Position numbers and translations under genes: made by a program
Source of the DNA: Microbacterium azadirachtae
GTDB taxonomy: Bacteria; Actinomycetota; Actinomycetes; Actinomycetales; Microbacteriaceae
Direction: 5' to 3'
Length of the DNA: 64,000 nt
Assembly: GCF_000956505.1 (NCBI RefSeq)
Contig: NZ_JYIX01000025.1
Location: forward strand, 1-64,000
The notes under the pieces: generated by a model
Told to the model about the DNA's origin: nothing
What the model saw: the letters and a program-made list of their open reading frames with translations, nothing else
The model's database searches: none
In this document: in pieces, positions 53,710 through 62,930 of the stretch
Layout of the letters: each line of letters begins with the position of its first letter
How positions within the stretch are numbered: position 1 is the stretch's first letter

Positions 53710-54813
53710 ATGCCCCTTTCCCTGACCCGCCGCGGCACCCTGATCGCCGCCGCCTCCCTGGCGGCCGTCGCCGCTCTCTCCCTCTCGGCGTGCTCTTCCG
53801 GCGGAACGGCGGGATCCACGGCCGGCGCGAACGACAAGGTCGGCGTGACCCTGATCGTGAAGACCACGACCAACCCCTACTTCGTGTCGATGGAGGACGC
53901 GGCCAAGGCCGACGCCGCCAAGGCGAACGTCACCCTCACCCTGGCAGCGGGTAAGAAGGACGGCGACACCGACAGCCAGATCCAGGCGATCGAGAATGCG
54001 ATCTCCCGCGGCGACAAGGGCATCCTGATCACCCCGAACGGCACCGCGGTCAACAACGAGATCGCGAAGGCGCGCAAGGCGGGCCTCTTCGTGATCGCCC
54101 TCGACACGGTTCCGGATCCGGCCGACTCCGTCGACATCACGTTCGCGACGGACAACTTCGCCGCGGGCGAGCTGATCGGGAAGTGGACGGCCGCCAAGCT
54201 CGACGGCAAGAAGGCCACGATCGCGATGCTCGACCTGTTCAGCGACCAGATCGTCTCCGTCGACACGAACCGCGACCAGGGCTTCCTCAAGGGCATGGGC
54301 ATCGCCGTGCCGGACAAGAGCAAGAACGGCTCCGAGGCCGCCAGCGGCAGCTACACCGGCGGCAAGGGCGGCGACTACACGGTCGTCGGGCACCAGCCCA
54401 CGCAGGGCGCAGAGGACGGCGGCCGCTCGGCCATGGAGACGCTGCTCTCGAAGAATCCGGACATCAACGTCGTCTACACGATCAACGAGCCCGCGGCCTA
54501 CGGCGCCTATCAGGCGCTCAAGGCGGCCGGCAAGGAGAAGGACGTGCTGATCGTCTCGATCGACGGCGGCTGCGCCGGCGTCGGCTACGTCAAGGACGGC
54601 ATCATCGGCGCGACCTCGCAGCAGTACCCGTCGAAGATGGCCTCGCTCGGCATGGAGGCGATCGCCAAGATCGCCCGCGGCGGCGAGGCGCCCAAGCCCA
54701 GCGACGGACTCGACTTCTTCAGCACCGGCCAGACGCTCGTCACCGACCAGGCGATGACCGGCATCGACAGCGTCACCTCCGCCGACGCCACCAGCACCTG
54801 CTGGGGCAAGTGA
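53710..54813 (+). CDS. frcB: sugar ABC transporter substrate-binding lipoprotein (FrcB-like)
   Basis: A 367-residue binding protein of the ribose/fructose cluster. The signal peptide ends LAAVAALSLSACSSGG with a lipobox Cys. LIVKTTTNPYFVSMEDAAKA begins the first lobe, GILITPNGTAVNNEIAKARK the second strand, VIALDTVPDPADSVDITFAT follows, then YTINEPAAYGAYQALKAAGK and VSIDGGCAGVGYVKDGIIGA. The FrcB name is by resemblance to fructose-binding proteins and by the downstream fructokinase. Confidence 0.88.
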   Translation: MPLSLTRRGTLIAAASLAAVAALSLSACSSGGTAGSTAGANDKVGVTLIVKTTTNPYFVSMEDAAKADAAKANVTLTLAAGKKDGDTDSQIQAIENAISRGDKGILITPNGTAVNNEIAKARKAGLFVIALDTVPDPADSVDITFATDNFAAGELIGKWTAAKLDGKKATIAMLDLFSDQIVSVDTNRDQGFLKGMGIAVPDKSKNGSEAASGSYTGGKGGDYTVVGHQPTQGAEDGGRSAMETLLSKNPDINVVYTINEPAAYGAYQALKAAGKEKDVLIVSIDGGCAGVGYVKDGIIGATSQQYPSKMASLGMEAIAKIARGGEAPKPSDGLDFFSTGQTLVTDQAMTGIDSVTSADATSTCWGK

Positions 54814-54878
54814 CTCCTGGGGCGCCGGCATCGCCGCCGGCGCCCCGCACCCCTTCCCTCCGATTCCGGGAGAACACC

Positions 54879-55931
54879 ATGTCAGACAGCACGTCCACCG
54901 CCGCTCAGGCGGGTCCGCCGACATCGGCGCTGCATCTCGCCGACGAGTTCCTCGCCCGGCAGACCCCGGTGCAGCGGATCCGCGCCATCCTCTACCGCTA
55001 CCCCGCCATCAGCCCCGCGCTCGTGCTCATCGTCGCGGTCGTGATCTTCGGCGTCATCAACCCTCGCTTCCTGGCCCCGACCAACCTGTCGCTCATCACC
55101 CAGCAGGTCGCCGTGATCGGCACCCTGGGCGTCGCCCAGACGCTCGTCATCCTCACCGCCGGCATCGACCTCTCCGTCGGCGCCGCCATGGTGCTGAGCT
55201 CGATCGTGATCGGCAACGCGGCCGCCGGCATCGGGCTGCCCGGGATCCTCGCCCTCGTCGTCGGCCTCGTCGCCGGTGTCGTGACCGGCGTCGTGAACGG
55301 CCTCCTCGTCACCCGGCTGAACCTGCCGCCGTTCATCGTCACCCTGGGCACGCTCAGCATCTTCACCGCGCTCACGCTGCTGATCTCCAACGGCGCGACC
55401 GTGCAGGGCCTCAAGCTGCCCGACCTCATCACCTGGACCGGCAGCACCTTCCACCTCGGCGTCGACGTCACCTACGGCGTGCTCATGATGATCCTGCTCT
55501 ACGTCGTCGTGGCGTTCGCGCTCGGGCGCACCTCCTGGGGCCGGCACGTGTACGCGGTCGGCGACGACAAGGAAGCCGCCCGCCTGAGCGGCATCCGCGT
55601 GAACCGCGTACTGCTGAGCGTGTACGTGGTCGCGGGCGCGATCGTGGCGCTGGCCGCCTGGATCCAGATCGGCCGCGACTTCGGCTCCAGCCCCAACGCG
55701 GCCGTCGACGCGAACCTGAATGCCATCACGGCGGTGGTGATCGGAGGCACCAGCCTCTTCGGCGGACGCGGCAACGTGTGGGGCACCCTGCTCGGCGCTC
55801 TCATCGTCGGCGTGTTCCGCAACGGCCTGGCCCTCGCCGGGCTGGACGTGCTCTACCAGACCCTCGCCGTCGGCATCCTCGTGATCGTCGCGGTCTCCAT
55901 CGATCAGTGGATTCGGAAGGTGCGCAAGTGA
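54879..55931 (+). CDS. frcC: sugar ABC transporter permease (FrcC-like)
   Basis: A 350-residue membrane subunit of the RbsC/FrcC group with about ten hydrophobic segments. FLAPTNLSLITQQVAVIGTL, LGVAQTLVILTAGIDLSVGA (the signature block), GVVTGVVNGLLVTRLNLPPF, TLGTLSIFTALTLLISNGAT, and WGRHVYAVGDDKEAARLSGI match the family. GTGA overlap with the ATPase gene. Confidence 0.92.
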   Translation: MSDSTSTAAQAGPPTSALHLADEFLARQTPVQRIRAILYRYPAISPALVLIVAVVIFGVINPRFLAPTNLSLITQQVAVIGTLGVAQTLVILTAGIDLSVGAAMVLSSIVIGNAAAGIGLPGILALVVGLVAGVVTGVVNGLLVTRLNLPPFIVTLGTLSIFTALTLLISNGATVQGLKLPDLITWTGSTFHLGVDVTYGVLMMILLYVVVAFALGRTSWGRHVYAVGDDKEAARLSGIRVNRVLLSVYVVAGAIVALAAWIQIGRDFGSSPNAAVDANLNAITAVVIGGTSLFGGRGNVWGTLLGALIVGVFRNGLALAGLDVLYQTLAVGILVIVAVSIDQWIRKVRK

Positions 55932-56707
55932 ACGCCACGGCAACCGAGACCCGCACGCCCGTCCTGTCGGCGAAGCGGCTCGTCAAGACCTACGGTCACG
56001 TCGTCGGACTCGACGGCGTCAGCCTCGACCTCTATGCCGGCGAGGTGCTCGCGATCATCGGCGACAACGGCGCCGGTAAGACCACCCTCATCAAGTGCCT
56101 CACGGGTGCGGAGATCCCCGACGAGGGCGAGCTGAGCCTGGACGGCAAGCCCGTGCACTTCCGCCGCCCGCAGGACGCGCGCGATGCGGGGATCGAGACG
56201 GTCTACCAGTCGCTCGCCGTCTCCCCCGCGCTCGACGTGGCCGCCAACATGTACCTCGGGCGCGAGATGCGCCGTCCTGGGTTCCTCGGATCCGTGCTGC
56301 GCATGCTCGACACCAAGAGCATGCGCAAGAACGCGCGCGACGAGCTCACCCGGCTCGGGATCTCGACGCTGCAGGACGTCACGGTCCCGATCGAGAACCT
56401 GTCCGGTGGTCAGCGGCAGGCCGTCGCTGTGGCTCGCGCCGCGGCGTTCGGATCGAAGGTCGTCGTGCTCGACGAGCCGACCGCGGCGCTGGGTGTGCGC
56501 GAGGGCAAGCAGGTGCTGGAACTCATCAAGAGGCTGCGCGACACCGGCGTGCCGGTGATCCTGATCAGCCACAACATGCCCCACGTGTTCGAGGTCGCCG
56601 ACCGGATCCACATCCAGCGTCTCGGCAAGCGCGCCGGTACCATCACACCCTCCTCGCACACCATGAGCGAGGCCGTCGCGATCATGACGGGCGCACAGAC
56701 GCTGTGA
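55928..56707 (+). CDS. frcA: sugar ABC transporter ATP-binding protein (FrcA-like, single domain)
   Basis: 259 residues; Walker A GDNGAGKTT at 45-53, Q-loop in ETVYQSLAVSPALDV, signature LSGGQRQAVAVARA, Walker B VVVLDEPTAALGV and the switch His in VILISHNMPHVFEVADRI. Unlike RbsA-type proteins, which have two ATPase halves, this one has a single half, as in FrcA, so it must dimerise. GTG start overlaps both neighbours' boundaries. Confidence 0.92.
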   Translation: MNATATETRTPVLSAKRLVKTYGHVVGLDGVSLDLYAGEVLAIIGDNGAGKTTLIKCLTGAEIPDEGELSLDGKPVHFRRPQDARDAGIETVYQSLAVSPALDVAANMYLGREMRRPGFLGSVLRMLDTKSMRKNARDELTRLGISTLQDVTVPIENLSGGQRQAVAVARAAAFGSKVVVLDEPTAALGVREGKQVLELIKRLRDTGVPVILISHNMPHVFEVADRIHIQRLGKRAGTITPSSHTMSEAVAIMTGAQTL

Positions 56708-57051
56708 GCGCGAGGCACCTGTACGCCGCGTTCCAGGCGGTGCCCGGGGCGGGAGATGCCGTCGCGTCGCTCGTCGCCGGGTACCGCCGAGACGTGGCGG
56801 CCGAGCCCGGGAACCTCCGCTTCGACGCCCACCGGCTGCAGGACGACCACGACCGGTTCTTCGTCTACGAGGAGTACCGCGACGAGGCCGCGTTCGCCGC
56901 GCACCTGGCCTCCCCCGCCAACGCCGTGTTCAACGCGGCGCTCGCCCCGCTCGTCATCGGCGGCGGATCGACGCTGACCTGGCTCGACGAGGTCGCGGAC
57001 GCAGACGCAGACGGCTCCTCCGCCCTCGCGCACCGCAGGGACGCGGCGTGA
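56704..57051 (+). CDS. antibiotic biosynthesis monooxygenase (ABM)-like protein
   Basis: 115 residues. LYAAFQAVPGAGDAVASLVA, EPGNLRFDAHRLQDDHDRFF and VYEEYRDEAAFAAHLASPAN show the ABM dimeric alpha-beta barrel pattern. Similar small proteins act as quinol monooxygenases or in autoinducer-2/sugar operons (LsrG-like) as isomerases. GTGA overlaps on both sides (frcA and fructokinase) show it belongs to the sugar operon; its role there is unknown. Confidence 0.8.
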   Translation: MSARHLYAAFQAVPGAGDAVASLVAGYRRDVAAEPGNLRFDAHRLQDDHDRFFVYEEYRDEAAFAAHLASPANAVFNAALAPLVIGGGSTLTWLDEVADADADGSSALAHRRDAA

Positions 57052-57971
57052 GCGGCTTCGCCGGCCGGATCCTGGTGATCGGCGAGGCCCTGATCGACAT
57101 CGTGGATCGCGGCGGCGAGCCGGTGCGTCACGTCGGCGGCAGCCCGCTGAATGTGGCGTTCGGCCTCGCCCGCCTCGGGATCGCCACGACGTTCGCCAGC
57201 GAGTTCGGCGAAGACTCGGACGGTGCGGCGATCGCCGCCCACCTCGCCGCTGCGGGCGTCACGATCGCACGGACGGCGGACGCGATCCGCCCGACCTCGA
57301 CGGCTCTCGCGCGGATCGGCGAGGACGGCTCCGCGACGTACGACTTCGATCTGCAGTGGACCTTCTCCACGCCCCCGGCCGTCGCGGGGATCTCCGCCGT
57401 CCACATCGGATCCATCGGCGCCCTGCGCGCGCCGGGGTCCGGCGGGGTGCTCGCGCTCGTGGAATCGCTGCCCGAGGACGTGCTGGTGACGTTCGATCCG
57501 AATGTGCGTCCGGCCCTCATGCCGCCGCCCGCGGAGACCCGCGCGCTCGTGGAGCGTTACGCCGCCCGCGCCGCCGTCGTGAAGCTCAGCGACGAGGATG
57601 CGGCGTGGCTCTACCCCGGTGCGGCCGATTCCGCCGCCGAGCGGCTGCTCATGGCCGGCGCGACGCTCGTCGCCGTCACCCACGGAGCCACGGGGAGCGT
57701 GCTGCACACGGCCTCCGCCCGGCTCGACGTGCCCGCGCGCCCGACCATCGCGGTGGACACGATCGGCGCCGGCGACGCGTACATGTCCGGCCTGATCGCG
57801 GCGATCGTGCAGCGGGTCGGCGTCGTCGACGCGCTCGCGGGACGGTTCACCGAGGAGCAGCTGGCTGCCATCGGCCGGATTGCCGCAGTGTCGTCCGGCC
57901 TGACCGTGGCCCGCGCCGGGGCCATGCCGCCGACCGCCGCGGAGCTCGAGGCGGAGCACGCCAGAGCTTGA
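57048..57971 (+). CDS. PfkB-family carbohydrate kinase, probable fructokinase
   Basis: 307 residues. ILVIGEALIDIVDRGGEPVR and HVGGSPLNVAFGLARLGIAT give the PfkB N-terminal signature. DTIGAGDAYMSGLIAAIVQR gives the catalytic GAGD Asp, and DPNVRPALMP is common in fructokinases. It would phosphorylate sugar imported by FrcBCA. GTG start, last in the operon. Confidence 0.9.
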   Translation: MSGFAGRILVIGEALIDIVDRGGEPVRHVGGSPLNVAFGLARLGIATTFASEFGEDSDGAAIAAHLAAAGVTIARTADAIRPTSTALARIGEDGSATYDFDLQWTFSTPPAVAGISAVHIGSIGALRAPGSGGVLALVESLPEDVLVTFDPNVRPALMPPPAETRALVERYAARAAVVKLSDEDAAWLYPGAADSAAERLLMAGATLVAVTHGATGSVLHTASARLDVPARPTIAVDTIGAGDAYMSGLIAAIVQRVGVVDALAGRFTEEQLAAIGRIAAVSSGLTVARAGAMPPTAAELEAEHARA

Positions 57972-58005
57972 GGCGAATGACGACCGGATCCGGATCGGGT
58001 GCCGT

Positions 58006-58959
58006 CTACGCCTCGGGCTCGCCCGCGATGAGGCCGCGCAGCCAGTCGCGCGCCTCCACGAACACGTCGTCCGCGTAGCGCTCGGGGTACTGCACGATGC
58101 GCCGGTCCGCGCGGGGGTACGAGCCGAGGTAGACGACCCGCGGGCTGAACCGGCGGATGCCGAGCAGCGCATCGGCCATCCGCTCGTCCTGGACGTGGCC
58201 GTCCGCGTCGAGCACGAACCGGTACCGTCCCAGCTCGTCGCCGATGGGGCGGGACTGCAGCAGCGACAGGTTGATGCCGCGCGTGGAGAACTGCTCCAGC
58301 AGCTCGAGCAGGGCGCCCGCGTGGTCCACGGGCAGCTCCACGATGAGCGAGGTCTTGTCAGCGCCGGTGGGCGGGGCCGGGGCCACGGTGCGCGCGACCA
58401 GCACGAACCGGGTGACGGCGTTCTCGTTGTCGCCGATGCCGTCGGCGAGGAGTTCGAGCTCGTGGTGCTGCACGATGCCGGGCGCTGCGATCGCGGCGTC
58501 CGCGGGCAGCGATCCGTCCAGGATCCCGAGCGCCGAGGCGACGTTGCTCGCCGCGGGCACGTGCTGGTGGGCCGGGATGTGCTCGCCGAGCCAGCCGTAG
58601 CACTGGGCGTAGGCGACAGGGTGCGCGGCGACGACCGTGACGTCCTCGATCCTGGTGCCGGGCGCCGCGACCAGCACGAAATCGACCTTGACCAGGTACT
58701 CGCCGACGATCCGCAAGCCGGGGAGAGTCGCGAGGGCATCCAGGGTCGTGGTGACCCCGCCCTCGACCGAGTTCTCGATCGCGATCATCGCGGCGTCGCT
58801 GCGCCCGTCGAGCACGTCCGCGAGCGCCTCGCCCACGTTGTGCACGGGACGCCACTCGTGTCCCCGCGCCTCGGGCACCTGCTCCAGCGCCGCCTCGGTG
58901 AACGTCCCCGCGGGGCCGAGATAGCTGTAGGTACGGCGGGCGGGGGCGGCATCGGTCAC
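58006..58959 (-). CDS. pheA: prephenate dehydratase
   Basis: A 317-residue enzyme for phenylalanine biosynthesis (prephenate to phenylpyruvate). The catalytic domain contains YSYLGPAGTFTEAALEQVP, MIAIENSVEGGVTTTLDALA and GIGDNENAVTRFVLVARTV (the T-R-F motif). The ACT regulatory domain runs from TSLIVELPVDHAGALLELLE through NLSLLQSRPIGDELGRYRFV (QSRP for the usual ESRP). GTG start is selected by family; the longer frame is antisense. Divergent from pgm. Confidence 0.96.
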   Translation of the reverse strand: MTDAAPARRTYSYLGPAGTFTEAALEQVPEARGHEWRPVHNVGEALADVLDGRSDAAMIAIENSVEGGVTTTLDALATLPGLRIVGEYLVKVDFVLVAAPGTRIEDVTVVAAHPVAYAQCYGWLGEHIPAHQHVPAASNVASALGILDGSLPADAAIAAPGIVQHHELELLADGIGDNENAVTRFVLVARTVAPAPPTGADKTSLIVELPVDHAGALLELLEQFSTRGINLSLLQSRPIGDELGRYRFVLDADGHVQDERMADALLGIRRFSPRVVYLGSYPRADRRIVQYPERYADDVFVEARDWLRGLIAGEPEA

Positions 58960-59188
58960 GGCGTTCAGCCTAGTCCGGGGCGCGGCCCCGGCTCCGGTCG
59001 ATGACACGGACGGCTGCACGATCCCGCCACGGATGCACGACGCCGGGCGGGATCCGGTCGTGCAACCGTGCGCGGATCGTGCAGCCGTCGCCCCGGATCG
59101 GGTGGACCACGGCGGCAGCGCTCCGCCACCCGACGTTCCGCGCCGAAACGATGATGCGATCCGGGGCCCGCCGGGGCAGACTAGCTGC

Positions 59189-60832
59189 ATGACGAGCCGA
59201 GCCGGCCTCCCCGCGGAGGAAAGCGACCTGATCGACGTCGACGAGCTGATCGCCGCCTACTACGACCGGATCCCGGATCCGAGGATCTCCACGGAGAGAG
59301 TCGTGTTCGGCACGAGCGGGCATCGCGGGTCCTCTTTGAGCGGCAGCTTCAACGAGCAGCACATCCTCGCCACGACCCAGGCGATCGTCGACTACCGCAC
59401 CGCGCAGGGCATCACCGGTCCGCTCTTCCTCGGCCGCGACACGCATGCGCTCAGCCGCCCGGCGGAGCGCAGCGCGATCGAGGTGCTCGTCGCGAACGAC
59501 GTCGACGTCCTCGTCGATTCGCGGGACGCCTGGGTGCCGACCCCCGCGCTCAGCCACGCGATCCTCACCTACAACCGCGACCGCTCCGATGACGAGCCCG
59601 GCCGCGCCGACGGCATCGTGGTCACCCCGTCGCACAACCCGCCGCGCGACGGCGGCTTCAAGTACAACCCCCCGCACGGCGGCCCCGCCGACACCGACGC
59701 GACCGGCTGGATCGCGAACCGCGCGAACGAGCTCATCGAGTCCGGCCTGGAGGGCGTGAAGCGCACCCGCTTCGCCGACATCGACGCTGACGGCCTCGGC
59801 ACCTACGACTTCCGCGACGGCTACGTGCGCGACCTGCCCTCGATCATCGACGTCGAGGCGATCAAGCGCGCGGGCGTCAGGATCGGGGCGGATCCGCTCG
59901 GCGGCGCCTCGGTCGAGTACTGGGCCCTCATCCGCGAGATGCACGGCCTCGACCTCACGGTGGTGAACCCCGAGGTCGACCCGACCTGGCGCTTCATGAC
60001 CCTGGACTGGGACGAGAAGATCCGGATGGATCCGTCCTCCCCCTCCGCGATGGCTTCGCTGGTCGCGAAGAAGGGCGACTTCGACGTGCTCACGGGCAAC
60101 GACGCCGACGCCGACCGGCACGGCATCGTGACCCCGGATGCGGGTCTGATGAACCCGAACCACTACCTCGCGGTCGCGATCGACTACCTGTTCTCGCACC
60201 GCGAGGGCTGGGGCCGCGACGCCGCGATCGGCAAGACGCTGGTGTCATCCATGATCATCGACCGCGTCGCGGAGTCGCTCGGGCGGCGCCTGCTCGAGGT
60301 CCCCGTCGGGTTCAAGTGGTTCGTGCCAGGCCTGCTCGACGGATCCGTCGCGTTCGGCGGCGAGGAGTCGGCAGGGGCATCGTTCCTGCGCAAGGACGGC
60401 TCCGTGTGGTCGACCGACAAGGACGGGATCCTGCTCTGCCTGCTCGCCGCGGAGATCATCGCCGTGACCGGCAAGACGCCGTCGGAGCGCTATCGCGAGC
60501 TCGAGGAGGCTTTCGGCGCCTCCGCGTATCAGCGCGTGGACGCCCCCGCGACGCCCGAGCAGAAGGCCACGCTCGGCAGGTTGTCGCCGGAGTCTGTCAC
60601 CGCGACCGAGCTCGCCGGTGAGCCGATCGAGGCCAAGCTCTCGCACGCACCGGGCAACGGCGCGGCGATCGGCGGGCTCAAGGTGCAGACCGAGCACGCC
60701 TGGTTCGCCGCACGCCCGTCCGGCACGGAGGACGTCTACAAGCTCTACGCCGAGTCGCTGCTCGGCCCCGAGCACCTCGCCCGCGTGCAGGAGGAGGCCA
60801 GGGCGGTCGTGAGCGCCGCGCTCGGCGGCTGA
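59189..60832 (+). CDS. pgm: phosphoglucomutase, alpha-D-glucose phosphate-specific
   Basis: A 547-residue enzyme interconverting glucose 1- and 6-phosphate. TPSHNPPRDGGFKYNPPHGG holds the phosphoserine, GNDADADRHGIVTPDAG the metal loop, FGGEESAGASFLRKDGSVWS the sugar-binding loop, and FAARPSGTEDVYKLYAESL the phosphate-binding loop. Length and order match the bacterial E. coli Pgm class. Followed by a 22-bp repeat element. Confidence 0.97.
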   Translation: MTSRAGLPAEESDLIDVDELIAAYYDRIPDPRISTERVVFGTSGHRGSSLSGSFNEQHILATTQAIVDYRTAQGITGPLFLGRDTHALSRPAERSAIEVLVANDVDVLVDSRDAWVPTPALSHAILTYNRDRSDDEPGRADGIVVTPSHNPPRDGGFKYNPPHGGPADTDATGWIANRANELIESGLEGVKRTRFADIDADGLGTYDFRDGYVRDLPSIIDVEAIKRAGVRIGADPLGGASVEYWALIREMHGLDLTVVNPEVDPTWRFMTLDWDEKIRMDPSSPSAMASLVAKKGDFDVLTGNDADADRHGIVTPDAGLMNPNHYLAVAIDYLFSHREGWGRDAAIGKTLVSSMIIDRVAESLGRRLLEVPVGFKWFVPGLLDGSVAFGGEESAGASFLRKDGSVWSTDKDGILLCLLAAEIIAVTGKTPSERYRELEEAFGASAYQRVDAPATPEQKATLGRLSPESVTATELAGEPIEAKLSHAPGNGAAIGGLKVQTEHAWFAARPSGTEDVYKLYAESLLGPEHLARVQEEARAVVSAALGG

Positions 60833-60850
60833 TCCGGCCCGGGGCTCCTG

Positions 60851-60954
60851 CCGTGTCCCGGTTTCGGCGCGACCGTGTCCCAGTTTCGGCGCGACCGTGT
60901 CCCAGTTTCGGCGCGGAATCGCCGGGTTTCGGAGCCGAAAGTGGGACAAGGTAG
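60851..60954. repeat. 22-bp tandem repeat element with terminal inverted copy, locus B
   Basis: Units at 60851 (partial, 20 bp), 60871 and 60893, the last two identical with core GACCGTGTCCCAGTTTCGG. A 19-nt spacer (60915-60933) follows, then an inverted copy at 60934-60954 (GCCGAAAGTGGGACAAGGTA, G). Same layout as 49038-49142. Confidence 0.92.
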
Positions 60955-60992
60955 TCCGGCGAGGTAGGTGGGCGGCCACCGGCCAGGCGCCG

Positions 60993-61529
60993 TCAGCGGA
61001 TCCAGGCGAGGGCTGCGGTGACGACGTCGTCGACGGCAGGGGCGACATCGAACACGGCGCCGTCCTCCTCCGGATCGAGCGGCTCGAGCAGTGCGAGCTG
61101 CGAGGCCAGCAGCGACGGCGGCATGTAGTGCCCTCGTCTGCCCGCGGCCCTGGACCGCAGCAGTCCCGGTGCACCGTGCAGATGCACGAACCGGGCGTCG
61201 GGCACCGCGACACGCAGGCGATCGCGATAGACGCGGCGCAGCGCAGAGCACGCGACGATCCTGCCGCCGTCTGATCGCCCCTCGGCGAGCACGGCGCCGA
61301 CGGCGTCGAGCCACGGCCACCGGTCTTCATCGGTCAGCGGCGTGCCGCCCGCCATCTTCGCCACGTTAGCGGGCGAGTGCAGCTCGTCGGCGTCCCGCCC
61401 GTCGATGCCGAGGCGCCAGGCCAGCGCCCGCATCACGCTCGTCTTCCCCGCAGCGGAGACCCCCATCACCACGATGAGTCTGGCGCGCGGCGTACCGGCG
61501 ACGGCATCGACGAGAGCGTCACCAGTCAT
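60993..61529 (-). CDS. gluconokinase
   Basis: A 178-residue P-loop kinase of the GntK type. Walker [10 protein letters not shown] at 23-31, [20 protein letters not shown] is the gluconate-binding region, and [20 protein letters not shown] and [20 protein letters not shown] are typical of GntK. It overlaps the dehydratase gene upstream by 11 bp; together with it, it is controlled by a LacI protein. It phosphorylates gluconate or a related sugar acid. Confidence 0.93.
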   Translation of the reverse strand: MTGDALVDAVAGTPRARLIVVMGVSAAGKTSVMRALAWRLGIDGRDADELHSPANVAKMAGGTPLTDEDRWPWLDAVGAVLAEGRSDGGRIVACSALRRVYRDRLRVAVPDARFVHLHGAPGLLRSRAAGRRGHYMPPSLLASQLALLEPLDPEEDGAVFDVAPAVDDVVTAALAWIR

Positions 61530-62757
61530 GGACGGTGCCGTCCGCGAGCCTGTTGTACGGGAGGTGGGCCTGCTCGTACGGGTAGGCGCCTGCCTCGTCC
61601 ACATCGAGCTCGACGCCGAGACCCGGCTCGTCGCCGGGGTGCAGCAGACCACCCCGCCAGCTGAACGACTGCCGGAACACCTGATCGGTCTTCGCGCCGT
61701 GAGGCATGTACTCCTGGATCCCGAAGTTGTGGATCGCGAGCCCCAGATGCATCTGCGCCGCCATGCCGACGGGCGAGATGTCCGTCGGCCCATGGAATCC
61801 GGAGCGGATCTGGTACATGGCGGCGAAGTCGATCGTCTTCTTCAGCGGGCTGATGCCGCCCATGTGGGTGACGGCGCCGCGCACGTAATCGATGAGCTGA
61901 TCGCGGATCAGGTCCTTGAAGTCCCACACCGTGTTGAACACCTCGCCGATCGCGAGCGGAGTCGTGGTGTGCTGCCTGACCAGCCGCAGCGCCTCCTGGT
62001 TCTCGGCGGGCGTGCAGTCCTCGAGCCAGAACAGGTCGTAGGGCTCGAGCGACTTGCCGAGCCGGGCGGCCTGAATCGGCGTCATCCTGTGGTGTCCGTC
62101 GTGCAGCAGCGGGATCTCCGGCCCGAACTCATTGCGCACCGCGTCGAACACTCCGGGCAGGTGGCGCAGGTAGGCGCGGGTGTCCCAGTCCTCCTGCACC
62201 GGCCGCGCGCCGCGTCGAGCCGGCTCGTGATCGTAACGGGCCTCGCCGCCGCCGGTGTCCGCGGCCTGCGAGGCGATGCCGTAGATCGCCTTCAGTCCGG
62301 GAACGCCGGTCTGGATCCGGATCGCCCGGTACCCCTGCTCGAGGTGCGAGCGCACGGAGTCGAACAACTCGGGAAGCTCCTTCCCTGAGGCGTGCCCGTA
62401 CGCCAGGAGTCCCTCCCTGCTCGCTCCGCCGAGCAGCTGATACAGCGGCATCCCCGCGGCCTTGGCCTTGATGTCCCACAGCGCCATGTCCACCGCGGCG
62501 ATCGCGGCCATCGTGACCGGGCCGCGGCGCCAGTACGCCGACCGGTACAGGAACTGCCAGGTGTCCTCGATGCGCGACGCATCCGCCCCGATCAGCAGCG
62601 GCACCACGTGCTCACGCAGATAGGCCACCACCGCCAGCTCGCGCCCGTTGAGCGTCGCATCGCCCAGCCCGGTCACCCCGTCTGCGGTCGTGATCTTCAG
62701 CGTGACGAAGTTGCGGTCGGGACTGGTGACGATCACCTCGGCCATGTCGATTCGCAT
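61519..62757 (-). CDS. manD: D-mannonate dehydratase-type enolase-superfamily enzyme
   Basis: 412 residues. [60 protein letters not shown] (metal ligands Asp, Glu, Glu), [40 protein letters not shown], and the end [11 protein letters not shown] correspond to the ManD group; [13 protein letters not shown] loops are family-typical. ManD enzymes vary between D-mannonate, D-gluconate and no detectable activity, so the substrate may be gluconate. ATG follows AAAGGA. Confidence 0.9.
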   Translation of the reverse strand: MRIDMAEVIVTSPDRNFVTLKITTADGVTGLGDATLNGRELAVVAYLREHVVPLLIGADASRIEDTWQFLYRSAYWRRGPVTMAAIAAVDMALWDIKAKAAGMPLYQLLGGASREGLLAYGHASGKELPELFDSVRSHLEQGYRAIRIQTGVPGLKAIYGIASQAADTGGGEARYDHEPARRGARPVQEDWDTRAYLRHLPGVFDAVRNEFGPEIPLLHDGHHRMTPIQAARLGKSLEPYDLFWLEDCTPAENQEALRLVRQHTTTPLAIGEVFNTVWDFKDLIRDQLIDYVRGAVTHMGGISPLKKTIDFAAMYQIRSGFHGPTDISPVGMAAQMHLGLAIHNFGIQEYMPHGAKTDQVFRQSFSWRGGLLHPGDEPGLGVELDVDEAGAYPYEQAHLPYNRLADGTVHDW

Positions 62758-62836
62758 GGAGATCCTTTCGCTGTGCGGCGTCCGTGACCGGGGCCTGGGG
62801 AGCTGCGGGCTCATTGAACCACGTCGCGACCAGGAT

Positions 62837-62852
62837 TGGCAAACGATTGCCA
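62837..62852. promoter_or_regulatory. LacI-type operator upstream of the dehydratase gene
   Basis: TGGCAAACGATTGCCA, a near-palindrome with central CG, 80 bp before the dehydratase start and after the lacI gene. One mismatch per half from a perfect dyad. Confidence 0.8.
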
Positions 62853-62930
62853 CCACGATGCATCGAACCAGTGGCGCCACGGCGCGCCGGCACGCCCGCG
62901 TGCCGGCGCGCGCGTCGGAGGGACCGAGCG

